DNA from: Actinokineospora alba
GTDB lineage: Bacteria > Actinomycetota > Actinomycetes > Mycobacteriales > Pseudonocardiaceae
DNA: 64,000 nt
Direction of reading: 5' to 3'
Assembly (NCBI RefSeq): GCF_004362515.1
Contig: NZ_SNXU01000001.1
Span: forward strand, 1,736,001-1,800,000
Shown: positions 15,439 to 22,959 of the stretch, in pieces
Position numbering within the stretch: the stretch's first letter is position 1
How the letters are laid out: each line of letters opens with the position of its first letter
Notes under the pieces: generated by a model
The model's database searches: none
Told to the model about the DNA's origin: nothing
Seen by the model: only the letters and a program-made list of their open reading frames with translations
Translations under genes and position numbers: made by a program

Positions 15439-16434
15439 ATGCGACGTGCGTTGATCACCGGTATCACCGGTCAAGACGGCAGATACCTTGCCGAGCTCCT
15501 CCACAGCCAGGGCTACGAGGTGTTCGGCCTGCTCAAGGGGCAGAACAACCCGCGCAGCGACATGGTTCAGGCCGAACTGCCGTTCGTCGAGTTCGTCGCG
15601 GCGGACCTGCAGGACCTCTCCAGCCTGGTGGCCGCCCTCGAACAGGTGCAGCCAGACGAGGTCTACAACCTGGGCGCCATCTCCTTCGTCGCGCTCAGCT
15701 TCAAGCAGGCCGAGCTGACCGCCAACGTCACCGGCCTCGGCGTGCTCCGGCTCCTCGAAGCCATCCGGATGGTCGGCGGCAGCGTCAACAACCCGATCCG
15801 CTTCTACCAGGCGTCCAGCTCCGAGATGTTCGGCAAGGTCCGCGAATCGCCGCAGGTGGAGACCACGCCGTTCTACCCGCGTTCGCCCTACGGCTGCGCC
15901 AAGGTGTTCGGCCACGACATCACGGTCAACTACCGCGACAGCTACGGCCTCTACGCCTGCTCGGGCATCCTGTTCAACCACGAGAGCCCCCGCCGCGGCA
16001 TCGAGTTCGTGACCAGGAAGGTCACCAACGCCGTCGCGCGGATCAAGCTCGGCCTGCAGGAGACGCTGGTCCTCGGCGACATGGACCCGCGCCGCGACTG
16101 GGGATTCGCCGGCGACTACGTCAAGGCGATGTGGCTGATGCTGCAGCAGGACGAGCCGGACGACTACGTCGTCGCCACCGGCCACACCCACAGCGTCCGC
16201 GACTTCGTCAACGCCGCGTTCTGCCACGTCGGTTTGGACGACTGGGAGGGTTTCGTCACCCAGGACCCGCGCTTCTTCCGCCCCGCCGAGGTCGACCTGC
16301 TGGTCGGCGACGCGACGAAGGCGCACGAGAAGCTGGGTTGGAAGCCTGAAGTCGACTTCGAGCAGCTCGTGGCGATGATGGTCGAGAACGACCTGCAGAT
16401 CGAGGCGGCCAAGGCAGGTCTGAAGGTCCCGTGA
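15439..16434 (+). CDS. gmd: GDP-mannose 4,6-dehydratase
   Basis: A 331-residue extended SDR that converts GDP-D-mannose to GDP-4-keto-6-deoxy-D-mannose (EC 4.2.1.47), the first step to GDP-fucose, rhamnose and related deoxysugars. The NADP-binding motif GITGQDGRYLAELL, the SSSEMFG catalytic serine block, the YGCAK Tyr-Lys pair, NHESPRRG and RDWGFAGDYV are all typical of Gmd. No reductase or epimerase that would use the keto product lies next to it, so that step is elsewhere. Its stop codon overlaps the start of the FkbM methyltransferase gene. It opens the surface-glycan region. Confidence 0.93.
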   Translation: MRRALITGITGQDGRYLAELLHSQGYEVFGLLKGQNNPRSDMVQAELPFVEFVAADLQDLSSLVAALEQVQPDEVYNLGAISFVALSFKQAELTANVTGLGVLRLLEAIRMVGGSVNNPIRFYQASSSEMFGKVRESPQVETTPFYPRSPYGCAKVFGHDITVNYRDSYGLYACSGILFNHESPRRGIEFVTRKVTNAVARIKLGLQETLVLGDMDPRRDWGFAGDYVKAMWLMLQQDEPDDYVVATGHTHSVRDFVNAAFCHVGLDDWEGFVTQDPRFFRPAEVDLLVGDATKAHEKLGWKPEVDFEQLVAMMVENDLQIEAAKAGLKVP

Positions 16435-17381
16435 TCTCCTACGCGCAGAACGCCGAGGATGTGGTCCTCGCCCGACTCTTCGGGGGCCAGGCGTCCGGGC
16501 GCTACGTGGACATTGGGGCGGGCGACCCGGTCGAGGCCTCGGTCACCAAGGCCTTCTACGACCTGGGCTGGCGGGGCATCAACATCGAGCCCATCCCGGC
16601 GCTGGGCGCGGCCCTGCGCGCCGCCCGACCGGACGACGTGACCCTCGGCGTCGCGGTCGGCGCGGGCAAGGGGACGGCCACCCTCCATGTCGTCGACGAG
16701 GAGTGGGGCTGGTCCACCCTCGACCAGGATCTCGCCGGGCACTACCGCGACGACCGCTCGTGGCGGGTCGACGAGATCGAGGTCGACGTGCTCACGCTGG
16801 CCGACATCCTCGACCAGTACCCCGGGCCGGTCGACTTCCTCAAGGTCGACGTCGAAGGCGCCGAACAAGACGTGATCGACGGCGGCGACTGGACCCGGCA
16901 CCGCCCGCGGGTGCTCGTCGTGGAGGCCACCGAACCCGGTTCGCCCACGCCGGCGCACCAGGCGTGGGAGCCGACGCTGCTCGCCGCGGGCTACCGGTGC
17001 GCCCTGTTCGACGGCCTCAACCGGTTCTACGCGCAGGCCGACGACACCGAGGCGCTCGACAAGCTCTCGGTGCCCGCCAACGTCTTCGACAAGTACCAGC
17101 CCTACGCCGCCCACCAGCAGGCGAAGACCCTCGCGGACATCGCTTCCGTGCGGGCGGCGGAGTCCGGGTACATCCGCAGGCTTGAGGAATCGCTGCGCGA
17201 GAGCAGCGAGGCGGCGGCCCGGGACGCGGAGCACCACCAGTCGCTGGAGGCGGCGATCAGCGCGCTTCGGGCCGACCTGGTGAAGTCCCACCGCTACTCC
17301 GCCGCGCTGGAAAGCCGGATCGCCGAACTCGAGAACCTGCTGGCCGCGAGCGCCCCCGCTCGTCCGACGAACACGCACTGA
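16431..17381 (+). CDS. FkbM-family methyltransferase with C-terminal coiled coil
   Basis: A 316-residue protein starting at GTG 16431 inside the gmd stop (GTGA). Residues 1-205 are an FkbM-type SAM methyltransferase: SYAQNAEDVVLARLF, YVDIGAGDPVEASVTKAFYDLGWRG, the acidic NIEP, and DFLKVDVEGAEQDVI. Such enzymes O-methylate sugars or lipids. The C-terminal 90 residues (from about 225) are a long charged helix with heptad character (EESLRESSEAAARDAEHHQ, LESRIAELENLLA), probably a coiled coil. Related coils on other enzymes of this region suggest assembly into a complex. Most likely it methylates the glycan made here. Confidence 0.88.
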   Translation: MISYAQNAEDVVLARLFGGQASGRYVDIGAGDPVEASVTKAFYDLGWRGINIEPIPALGAALRAARPDDVTLGVAVGAGKGTATLHVVDEEWGWSTLDQDLAGHYRDDRSWRVDEIEVDVLTLADILDQYPGPVDFLKVDVEGAEQDVIDGGDWTRHRPRVLVVEATEPGSPTPAHQAWEPTLLAAGYRCALFDGLNRFYAQADDTEALDKLSVPANVFDKYQPYAAHQQAKTLADIASVRAAESGYIRRLEESLRESSEAAARDAEHHQSLEAAISALRADLVKSHRYSAALESRIAELENLLAASAPARPTNTH

Positions 17382-17387
17382 AGCCGT

Positions 17388-17400
17388 TACGATCGTTTGC
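17388..17400 (+). promoter_or_regulatory. Leaderless promoter -10 (TACGAT) for the 17401 methyltransferase
   Basis: TACGAT at 17388-17393 stands 7 bases before GTG 17401. The -35 would lie inside the end of the FkbM gene. It suggests that the third gene also has its own promoter despite the 19-bp gap. Confidence 0.5.
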
Positions 17401-18105
17401 GTGACGACGACTACCGACGCACAAACCCTTCAGCACGCCAGGAACATGGTCGACCGGGTCAACGCCGCGGGCGGTTCCTATCACCAGTTGGAGCTCGGCC
17501 CCGGCCTGGTGATCAAGGGCGACTACGACATGCGGAAGTACTTGTCGTATTACAAGATCGCCGACCGGCTCGACGGCACGACCGTCCTTGACGTGGGCAC
17601 CTCCAGCGGATTCTTCGCCCTGGAGGCGCACCGGCGCGGCGCCACGGTGACGGCGATCGATATCTGGGCGGACGACTGTCTGCTCGCGGAGATCAGCCAG
17701 ACGATGGGCCTCGACCTCACCTACGTCTCCAAGAACATCTACGACCTGGACCCGACGTTCGGCAAGTTCGACCTGGTCATCTGCGGGTCGCTGCTGCTGC
17801 ACCTGCCGGACCCGGTCGGCGCGCTCCGTGCGCTGCGCGCGGTCACGGGCAACCGGCTGGTCATCTCGACCGCGGCGACCCCGGACAGCGCCGAGTCCGC
17901 GGAGCCGGTCTGCCACTTCGTCGGCAGGCACGCCGACGACGGTGACTACTGGGCCTACTGGACCGTCGGCGCGGTCGCGCTGCGGCAGATGCTGCTCGCC
18001 GCCGGGTTCTCCCGGGTCGAGGACATCGACCACTTCACCCTGCGGACCGAGGACGACCGGGTCGACTACTCGGTGCCGCACGTGGTGATGTCGGCCTACG
18101 TCTGA
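17401..18105 (+). CDS. Class I SAM-dependent methyltransferase
   Basis: A 234-residue methyltransferase. The SAM motif reads VLDVGTSSGFFALEAHRRGATVTAIDIW, with FDLVICGSLLLHLPDPVGALRAL as the motif IV-V region. The arrangement resembles the CmoB/DUF1698 group and small-molecule O-methyltransferases; the acceptor is unknown. It ends 10 bases into the 3' end of the convergent glycosyltransferase gene. It follows gmd and fkbM on the plus strand and probably modifies the same product. Confidence 0.85.
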   Translation: MTTTTDAQTLQHARNMVDRVNAAGGSYHQLELGPGLVIKGDYDMRKYLSYYKIADRLDGTTVLDVGTSSGFFALEAHRRGATVTAIDIWADDCLLAEISQTMGLDLTYVSKNIYDLDPTFGKFDLVICGSLLLHLPDPVGALRALRAVTGNRLVISTAATPDSAESAEPVCHFVGRHADDGDYWAYWTVGAVALRQMLLAAGFSRVEDIDHFTLRTEDDRVDYSVPHVVMSAYV

Positions 18106-20456
18106 TCGAGCCTGATCTCGGCCAGACGCCGGGCCATCACCGCGCCCACGGCCTGCGGGCTGCAGATCTCCCGGATGGCCCGCGCCGCCCGCGCACCCAT
18201 GTCCTGGCGCAGCGGCTCGTTGGTGGCCAGCCTGCGCAGCCAGCGAGCGGCCTGGCCGACGTCCGGATCGGCCCACATCTGGCCGACCTGGTACCAGTCG
18301 CCGAACGCGGCGCCGAACCGGTGGTCGCGCTCGCTGATGACCCGAGGCCGGTAGCCCACGACCGCGGCCGAACCCGGTGGCATGAAGTCGGTGTTGCCGC
18401 CGAACCCGGTCGCGACGACCGCCTTGCCCAGCGACATCGCTTCCGCCATGCCGAGGCCGAAGCCCTCCGAGCGGTGCAGCGAGACGTAGACGTCGCACGT
18501 GGCCAGCAGGGTGTCCATCTCGTGCCGGGTCAGGTGCTCGCTGATGATCGTGCCGCCGACACTGTTCACCGCCTCGGTCAGCGCGGCGCCAAGCTCGGGG
18601 AACACCTCCAGGTCCACCACTTTGACGACCAGGTGCGCCTTGGTGCCGCGTTCCTCCGGCGGGAACGCCTGCCGGTAGGCCTCGACGACCGCCCACGGGT
18701 TCTTCCGCGCGTCACTCGACGACGCGCTGAAGGTGAACAGCACGGCGATGCCGTCGTCGGGAATCCCGAATCGCGCGCGGTCGGCGGTGACGCCCGTGAT
18801 CTCGGGGACGACACAGGGGACGACGGTGATCGGGATGTCGGTCACCGTGCGGAAAGCCTCGCCGACGAAGGACGACAGCACCCAGAGTTCGTCGAGCCGC
18901 GGTAGCTGGGTGAGCGTCTGGCTCACCACTTCCGGCAGTTCCCAGGCCCACAGGCCGATCGTGTACCGGTCGAGCGCGCTCGGCGGGATCAGCGCGAACT
19001 CGTTGAGGTTCACCAGCCACAGGTCGATCGGGTAGTCCTTGCCGCTGCGCAGATCGGCGAGCGTGCGCGAGACGGGCAGCGACCGGTTGGGGGCGCGGGT
19101 GTTGAACTCGGTGAAGGTCATCGGGACGCCTGCCTCGACCAAGGCCAGCGAATGCCTGCGGGCCGACTCGGCGAGCCCGGTCGTGGCACGGGCGTCGGCG
19201 AACACGTTCACGCCGACGGGGGCAGGTTCGGTGTCGGTCCGGTGGGCCCGCATCGCCTCGAGAGCTTCGCGGTAGCGGCGCGCGACAACGGGCCACGACG
19301 CCGACGACTCGACGTACCGCTGGGCGGCGGCACCCGCGGCCCGAGTGCTTTCCGGGTCCAGCATCGCGCGTTCCATGACCGCCAGCAGCGCCGCGGCCTC
19401 GGCGGCGGGCTCGGTGGGCACGCGGGTGCAGAACGTCTCGTCGAGGTGCCGGTGCTGCGGCAGGTCGCTGGTGATCACGGCTCGGCCCGCGCCGAACGCG
19501 CGCATCATCACCGCGCTCGTCTCACCCGCGGTCGGCCACCTGAGGTTGATGACCGTGTCCGTGCAGAGGAAGAAGTCCTCGAACTCATCCATCGCCGGGC
19601 TCAGTGCGATGTGGACGGAGTTGTCGACACCGAGTTGCGCGATCGTCGCTTCGACGTCGGCGAGCACGGCCTTGTCGTCGGCGTGCCCGCAGATGAGCAG
19701 CCGCGCCTGCGGCCAGCGCCGCCGGATCTGCGCGAACGCGAGGACCGCGACGAGTGCGCGCTTGATCCGGTTGAACCCGCCGAAGACACCGAACACCACG
19801 TCGTCGTCGCGCCAGCCGAGCTTCGCGCGGGTCGCCGACCGCCTGCTGTCGTCGGTCAGCACCGGCGCGCCGGACGGGACCACGGCGACCGGGACGTCCG
19901 GGTAGCGCTCGCGCAGCCACCGCGCCGCGAACTCGTCGTGCACGATGACCCCGTGGCTGCGCTCGATCAGCCGCCGCTCCATGGTCAGCGTCGCACGGTC
20001 GAGGGTGCGGACGCCGTCGACATCGATCGCGGGCCACCCGTCGATCAGCGCGGGATCGTCGGCGGCTCCCCAGATCGGGCCATGCGAGTGGCGGACTTCG
20101 TCGCGGAACCCCTCGGTGTGGACTCCGCCGAGCAGTTGCGCGTGGAAGTCCATCAGCGAGGTGTCATGCAGGATCACGACCCCCGGCCGCGCCTGCGCCT
20201 CTTCGTAGATCCATTCGTGGGCGGGCGCGTGATTTCCCATGTGGTACAAGGGAAGCGCGTCAGCTGACCGGGCGTCGTCCGGGCTGAGCAGCCGGACGCC
20301 GGACGGGACTCGCGCCGCCGCGCTGTCCGCGACCGCGTCGACGTCGATCTCGTTCGCGAGAGCGGTGAGCAGCTCGTAGGTGTAGTCCGCGATGCCGCTG
20401 CGCGCGGGCGGGAGGGGCGACCACATGACGTGGTGCCCGGTCGACGTCACGCCCAT
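18096..20456 (-). CDS. Tandem two-domain GT4-type glycosyltransferase
   Basis: A 786-residue protein with two GT-B (GT4-like) halves. The N-terminal half opens with MWSPLPPARSGIADYTYELL, the donor-side signature of family 4 enzymes, and contains GVFGGFNRIKRA and GETSAVMMRAFGAG. The second half (from about 410) has GVNVFADARATTGLAESAR, YTIGLWAWELPE, SSSDARKNPWAVVEAY and the nucleotide-sugar motif YVSLHRSEGFGLGMAEAM. The second half is clearly paralogous to the C-terminal part of the 22956-25706 protein. It probably adds two sugars, or acts as a bifunctional enzyme, in surface glycan synthesis. Its start overlaps the upstream methyltransferase stop by 10 bases. Confidence 0.87.
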   Translation of the reverse strand: MGVTSTGHHVMWSPLPPARSGIADYTYELLTALANEIDVDAVADSAAARVPSGVRLLSPDDARSADALPLYHMGNHAPAHEWIYEEAQARPGVVILHDTSLMDFHAQLLGGVHTEGFRDEVRHSHGPIWGAADDPALIDGWPAIDVDGVRTLDRATLTMERRLIERSHGVIVHDEFAARWLRERYPDVPVAVVPSGAPVLTDDSRRSATRAKLGWRDDDVVFGVFGGFNRIKRALVAVLAFAQIRRRWPQARLLICGHADDKAVLADVEATIAQLGVDNSVHIALSPAMDEFEDFFLCTDTVINLRWPTAGETSAVMMRAFGAGRAVITSDLPQHRHLDETFCTRVPTEPAAEAAALLAVMERAMLDPESTRAAGAAAQRYVESSASWPVVARRYREALEAMRAHRTDTEPAPVGVNVFADARATTGLAESARRHSLALVEAGVPMTFTEFNTRAPNRSLPVSRTLADLRSGKDYPIDLWLVNLNEFALIPPSALDRYTIGLWAWELPEVVSQTLTQLPRLDELWVLSSFVGEAFRTVTDIPITVVPCVVPEITGVTADRARFGIPDDGIAVLFTFSASSSDARKNPWAVVEAYRQAFPPEERGTKAHLVVKVVDLEVFPELGAALTEAVNSVGGTIISEHLTRHEMDTLLATCDVYVSLHRSEGFGLGMAEAMSLGKAVVATGFGGNTDFMPPGSAAVVGYRPRVISERDHRFGAAFGDWYQVGQMWADPDVGQAARWLRRLATNEPLRQDMGARAARAIREICSPQAVGAVMARRLAEIRLDQT

Positions 20457-21589
20457 GCGATGAGGCAGTAGTGCTCGACCCCGGTGCGTGGGATCTCACG
20501 GATCTCGACCTTTGTGAAGCCCGCGGCCTCGGCGAGGTACCGGGCGAAAGTCGGGTGCACCGGCCGGATCGCGAACGGGTCGACGTGGAAGTCGGCCCCC
20601 GCCAACGGTGTCTCGACCAGCAGTACCCCACCGGGGCGCAGCGCCAGCGCCGCCGCCTCGACGAACCTCGCGAGGTCTTCGGGTGTCTGCCGTTCCGCGT
20701 AACGGAAAGCGGTGACCGCGCCGAGCGTCCGCCGCGGGGTCGCGGCCAGCGTGTCGAGCGCGGAGTCCGGGCGGACCGTGAGGCCGAGTTCGGCGCAGTG
20801 GTCGACCACGACCGGGTTCGTCGACGCCGCGACGAACGGGATTCCCTCGCCCCGCAGCACTTCGAGCCACTCGCCGCGCCCTGGGGCCACGTCGAAGACG
20901 GCTGCCCCGGCGTCCTGGCCGCGGGCGTCGCGGACCATGGGCAGGTACTCCGCGCGCCGCGCCCGGGTCAGGTCGGCCGGTCCGTCGAGCAGGGCCGCCA
21001 CCGAGAGCTCGAGGAAGTCGGGCCTGCCGGGCAGCGTCTCCGCCCGCACCGAGTTCGTGCGGGCCGCGTCCAGGAACGAGTCGAGCCGGGCGTGCCGCAG
21101 CGCCGACTCGCGCGCGGTCGCGACCAGTGTCGCGAGGTCGTTCTCGATGGCGTCGAGCCGCGCCTCGACCTGGCCGGCGTGCTCCTGCTTGTCGGCCACC
21201 CGCAGCCGCAGGTCACCGATCTCCGAACGAACGCTGCCGATCGCGGCGTAGAGCCGCTGGTTCAGCCCGGCCATCATGTTCTGGTCGCTGCGGCGCAGGT
21301 CCTCGATCTCGGCCCGCAGCCCGTCCCGGCTCGCCGCGCTGTGATCGTTGATCTCCGTGACCGCGGCGGAAACCCCGGCGAGTGCCGACCGCTGCTCGTC
21401 CGCGATTTCACGGACGGTTCCCAACGCGTCGCGAATGGCGAGGTTGGATTCGACCTGCCATTTGATGCCGCGCCGCCACAGGAAACGCAACGCGAGCCTG
21501 CCGAGAATGTCGCCACGCCGCAGCGGCAGCCGCAACTGCTTGTTCTCGTCAAGCCGGGACAGAGCCTCGGCGAAGCGTGCTTCCGACAT
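20447..21589 (-). CDS. Coiled-coil plus methyltransferase-like domain protein of glycan cluster
   Basis: A 380-residue protein. Residues 45-180 form a long helical, probably coiled-coil region (SALAGVSAAVTEINDHSAAS, RLDAIENDLATLVATARES). The C-terminal 180 residues resemble a class I methyltransferase with FDVAPGRGEWLEVL, followed by LRPGGVLLVETP and DPFAIRPVHPTFAR. The SAM loop is unusual: the normal GCG becomes APG and the acidic residue after strand 2 is replaced (VAASTNPVV), so activity may be weak or the site may bind something else. Similar coil-methyltransferase proteins occur in O-antigen clusters as chain modifiers. It lies between the AlgX-like gene and the tandem glycosyltransferase. 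Confidence 0.78.
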   Translation of the reverse strand: MSEARFAEALSRLDENKQLRLPLRRGDILGRLALRFLWRRGIKWQVESNLAIRDALGTVREIADEQRSALAGVSAAVTEINDHSAASRDGLRAEIEDLRRSDQNMMAGLNQRLYAAIGSVRSEIGDLRLRVADKQEHAGQVEARLDAIENDLATLVATARESALRHARLDSFLDAARTNSVRAETLPGRPDFLELSVAALLDGPADLTRARRAEYLPMVRDARGQDAGAAVFDVAPGRGEWLEVLRGEGIPFVAASTNPVVVDHCAELGLTVRPDSALDTLAATPRRTLGAVTAFRYAERQTPEDLARFVEAAALALRPGGVLLVETPLAGADFHVDPFAIRPVHPTFARYLAEAAGFTKVEIREIPRTGVEHYCLIAWA

Positions 21590-21672
21590 CGTGTCGTCCA
21601 GGGGTTCCGGGCGGTGTCTTCCCGCCAGTCGTCAGGAGTCTAGAAGGTTCGCGCGGCACGGCTTGCAGCCGG

Positions 21673-22959
21673 TCAGCGCTTCGGGCGGGCCGAGAGTTCG
21701 CTCAGGATCTCGTCGGCCACCTCGGGGGTGAACACCACGACGTTGCCGGTCGTCAGCACGCGTTCGGCGATCTCGAGCACGACGACGTCCGAATCGGCCA
21801 ACATCTCCATCGCCTGCTGCCTGCCCTTATTGTGCAGCGTTCCGTAGTGCAAAAGGGTGATATCGCCGAAAACGGCACCCAGATAGCGCTTCGACCGAAT
21901 TGTGAACGAGTCGCCGAGCATGCCGACCTTGCGCCCGAAAGTCCCGGGGCCGGAAGTCGTCGCCAGATGCAGCGGTGTGTTGAAATCCTGCGGAATGTTT
22001 CGCGCCTGGTCACGGATTCCGTCGGGCTTCACCGTGTAGAAGCGGCCATCGATATCGCCGGACCGGCCGATGAGCGGCGGGAGGTCGGCGGGCGCGCGCC
22101 AAGGCTCACCGGGTTTGACCACCCAGCCCTTGCTGATGCCGGGCCGCAGGTGTTCGGCGATCGCCTTCGTCATGAGCAGGCCGCCTTCGTCACCCCAGTG
22201 TGCGTCGAGCGACGGGTACACGGGCGAGCCGAGTTCGATTTCCCTGTTCCGCAGCGGTTCCCGCAGATCCAGGACGTAGTCCTCGTTGCGGTAGAGATTC
22301 CAGAACTCGTCGGTGGTCCGCTGGACGCAGTCCTTGCCCGGGTAGCGCTCGGGCAGGTACTTGGGCGAAATGGTGAGCTTGTCGGGGGCGATCGCCAGCA
22401 CGAACTCGCGCCCGCTCGCCTCGATCCCATCCTTCAGTTTGCGCACCTGCGCGAGGGTTTCGTGCATGGGAAGGCTTTGCTTGCACCGTGCGACGACCTC
22501 TTCGCCGAGGTAGAGCCAGCCCTCTTTGCCCTCGACCACCCGGGGGATGGTGCTGGTGTCGAAGTCGGTGCGCGGAACCTGCCCGGTGTCGAGCGGGTTG
22601 TCCGAGCCACCGCGCTTGCCGAGGACGGGCGGTTCGCCGAAGACACCCCGGCTGACGCCGTCGGAGATGGCGATCGCGTCGTCGCGGAACACCAGGTGGT
22701 CGGTCGCCCACGCGGGCAGGCTGGTGAAGAAGCTCCACCCGGCGAGCGGGCTCGGGAACTGCGCCAGCGGCCGGTTCTCGATCTCGGCCGGGCGGGCGCC
22801 GACACCGAGCGAGAGCAGCGGCGCCGCGAAGAAGATGGCGGCGCAGATCAGCGCCCCCACCTGTTTGCCGCCGTGGCGCGGCCGGTGCAGCGGATGTTCG
22901 CGCGGCAGCCAGGCCTCGTGCAGCTTGGGCAGGGTCCAGTCGCGCTGCTCGGCGGTCAC
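21673..22959 (-). CDS. AlgX/AlgJ-like SGNH sugar O-acetyltransferase, membrane anchored
   Basis: A 428-residue protein with one N-terminal membrane helix (about residues 33-53) and an outer-face SGNH-type domain. The catalytic Asp-His pair is visible in YPSLDAHWGDEG, and the nucleophile serine in GMLGDSFTIRS, as in AlgX/AlgJ alginate O-acetyltransferases. The region GKEGWLYLGEE followed by VRKLKDGIEASGREFVLAIAPDK is also typical. It probably transfers acetyl groups to the exported glycan. No MBOAT acetyl-donor protein is in the window. GTG 22959 overlaps the stop of the upstream glycosyltransferase (GTGA). Confidence 0.82.
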   Translation of the reverse strand: MTAEQRDWTLPKLHEAWLPREHPLHRPRHGGKQVGALICAAIFFAAPLLSLGVGARPAEIENRPLAQFPSPLAGWSFFTSLPAWATDHLVFRDDAIAISDGVSRGVFGEPPVLGKRGGSDNPLDTGQVPRTDFDTSTIPRVVEGKEGWLYLGEEVVARCKQSLPMHETLAQVRKLKDGIEASGREFVLAIAPDKLTISPKYLPERYPGKDCVQRTTDEFWNLYRNEDYVLDLREPLRNREIELGSPVYPSLDAHWGDEGGLLMTKAIAEHLRPGISKGWVVKPGEPWRAPADLPPLIGRSGDIDGRFYTVKPDGIRDQARNIPQDFNTPLHLATTSGPGTFGRKVGMLGDSFTIRSKRYLGAVFGDITLLHYGTLHNKGRQQAMEMLADSDVVVLEIAERVLTTGNVVVFTPEVADEILSELSARPKR

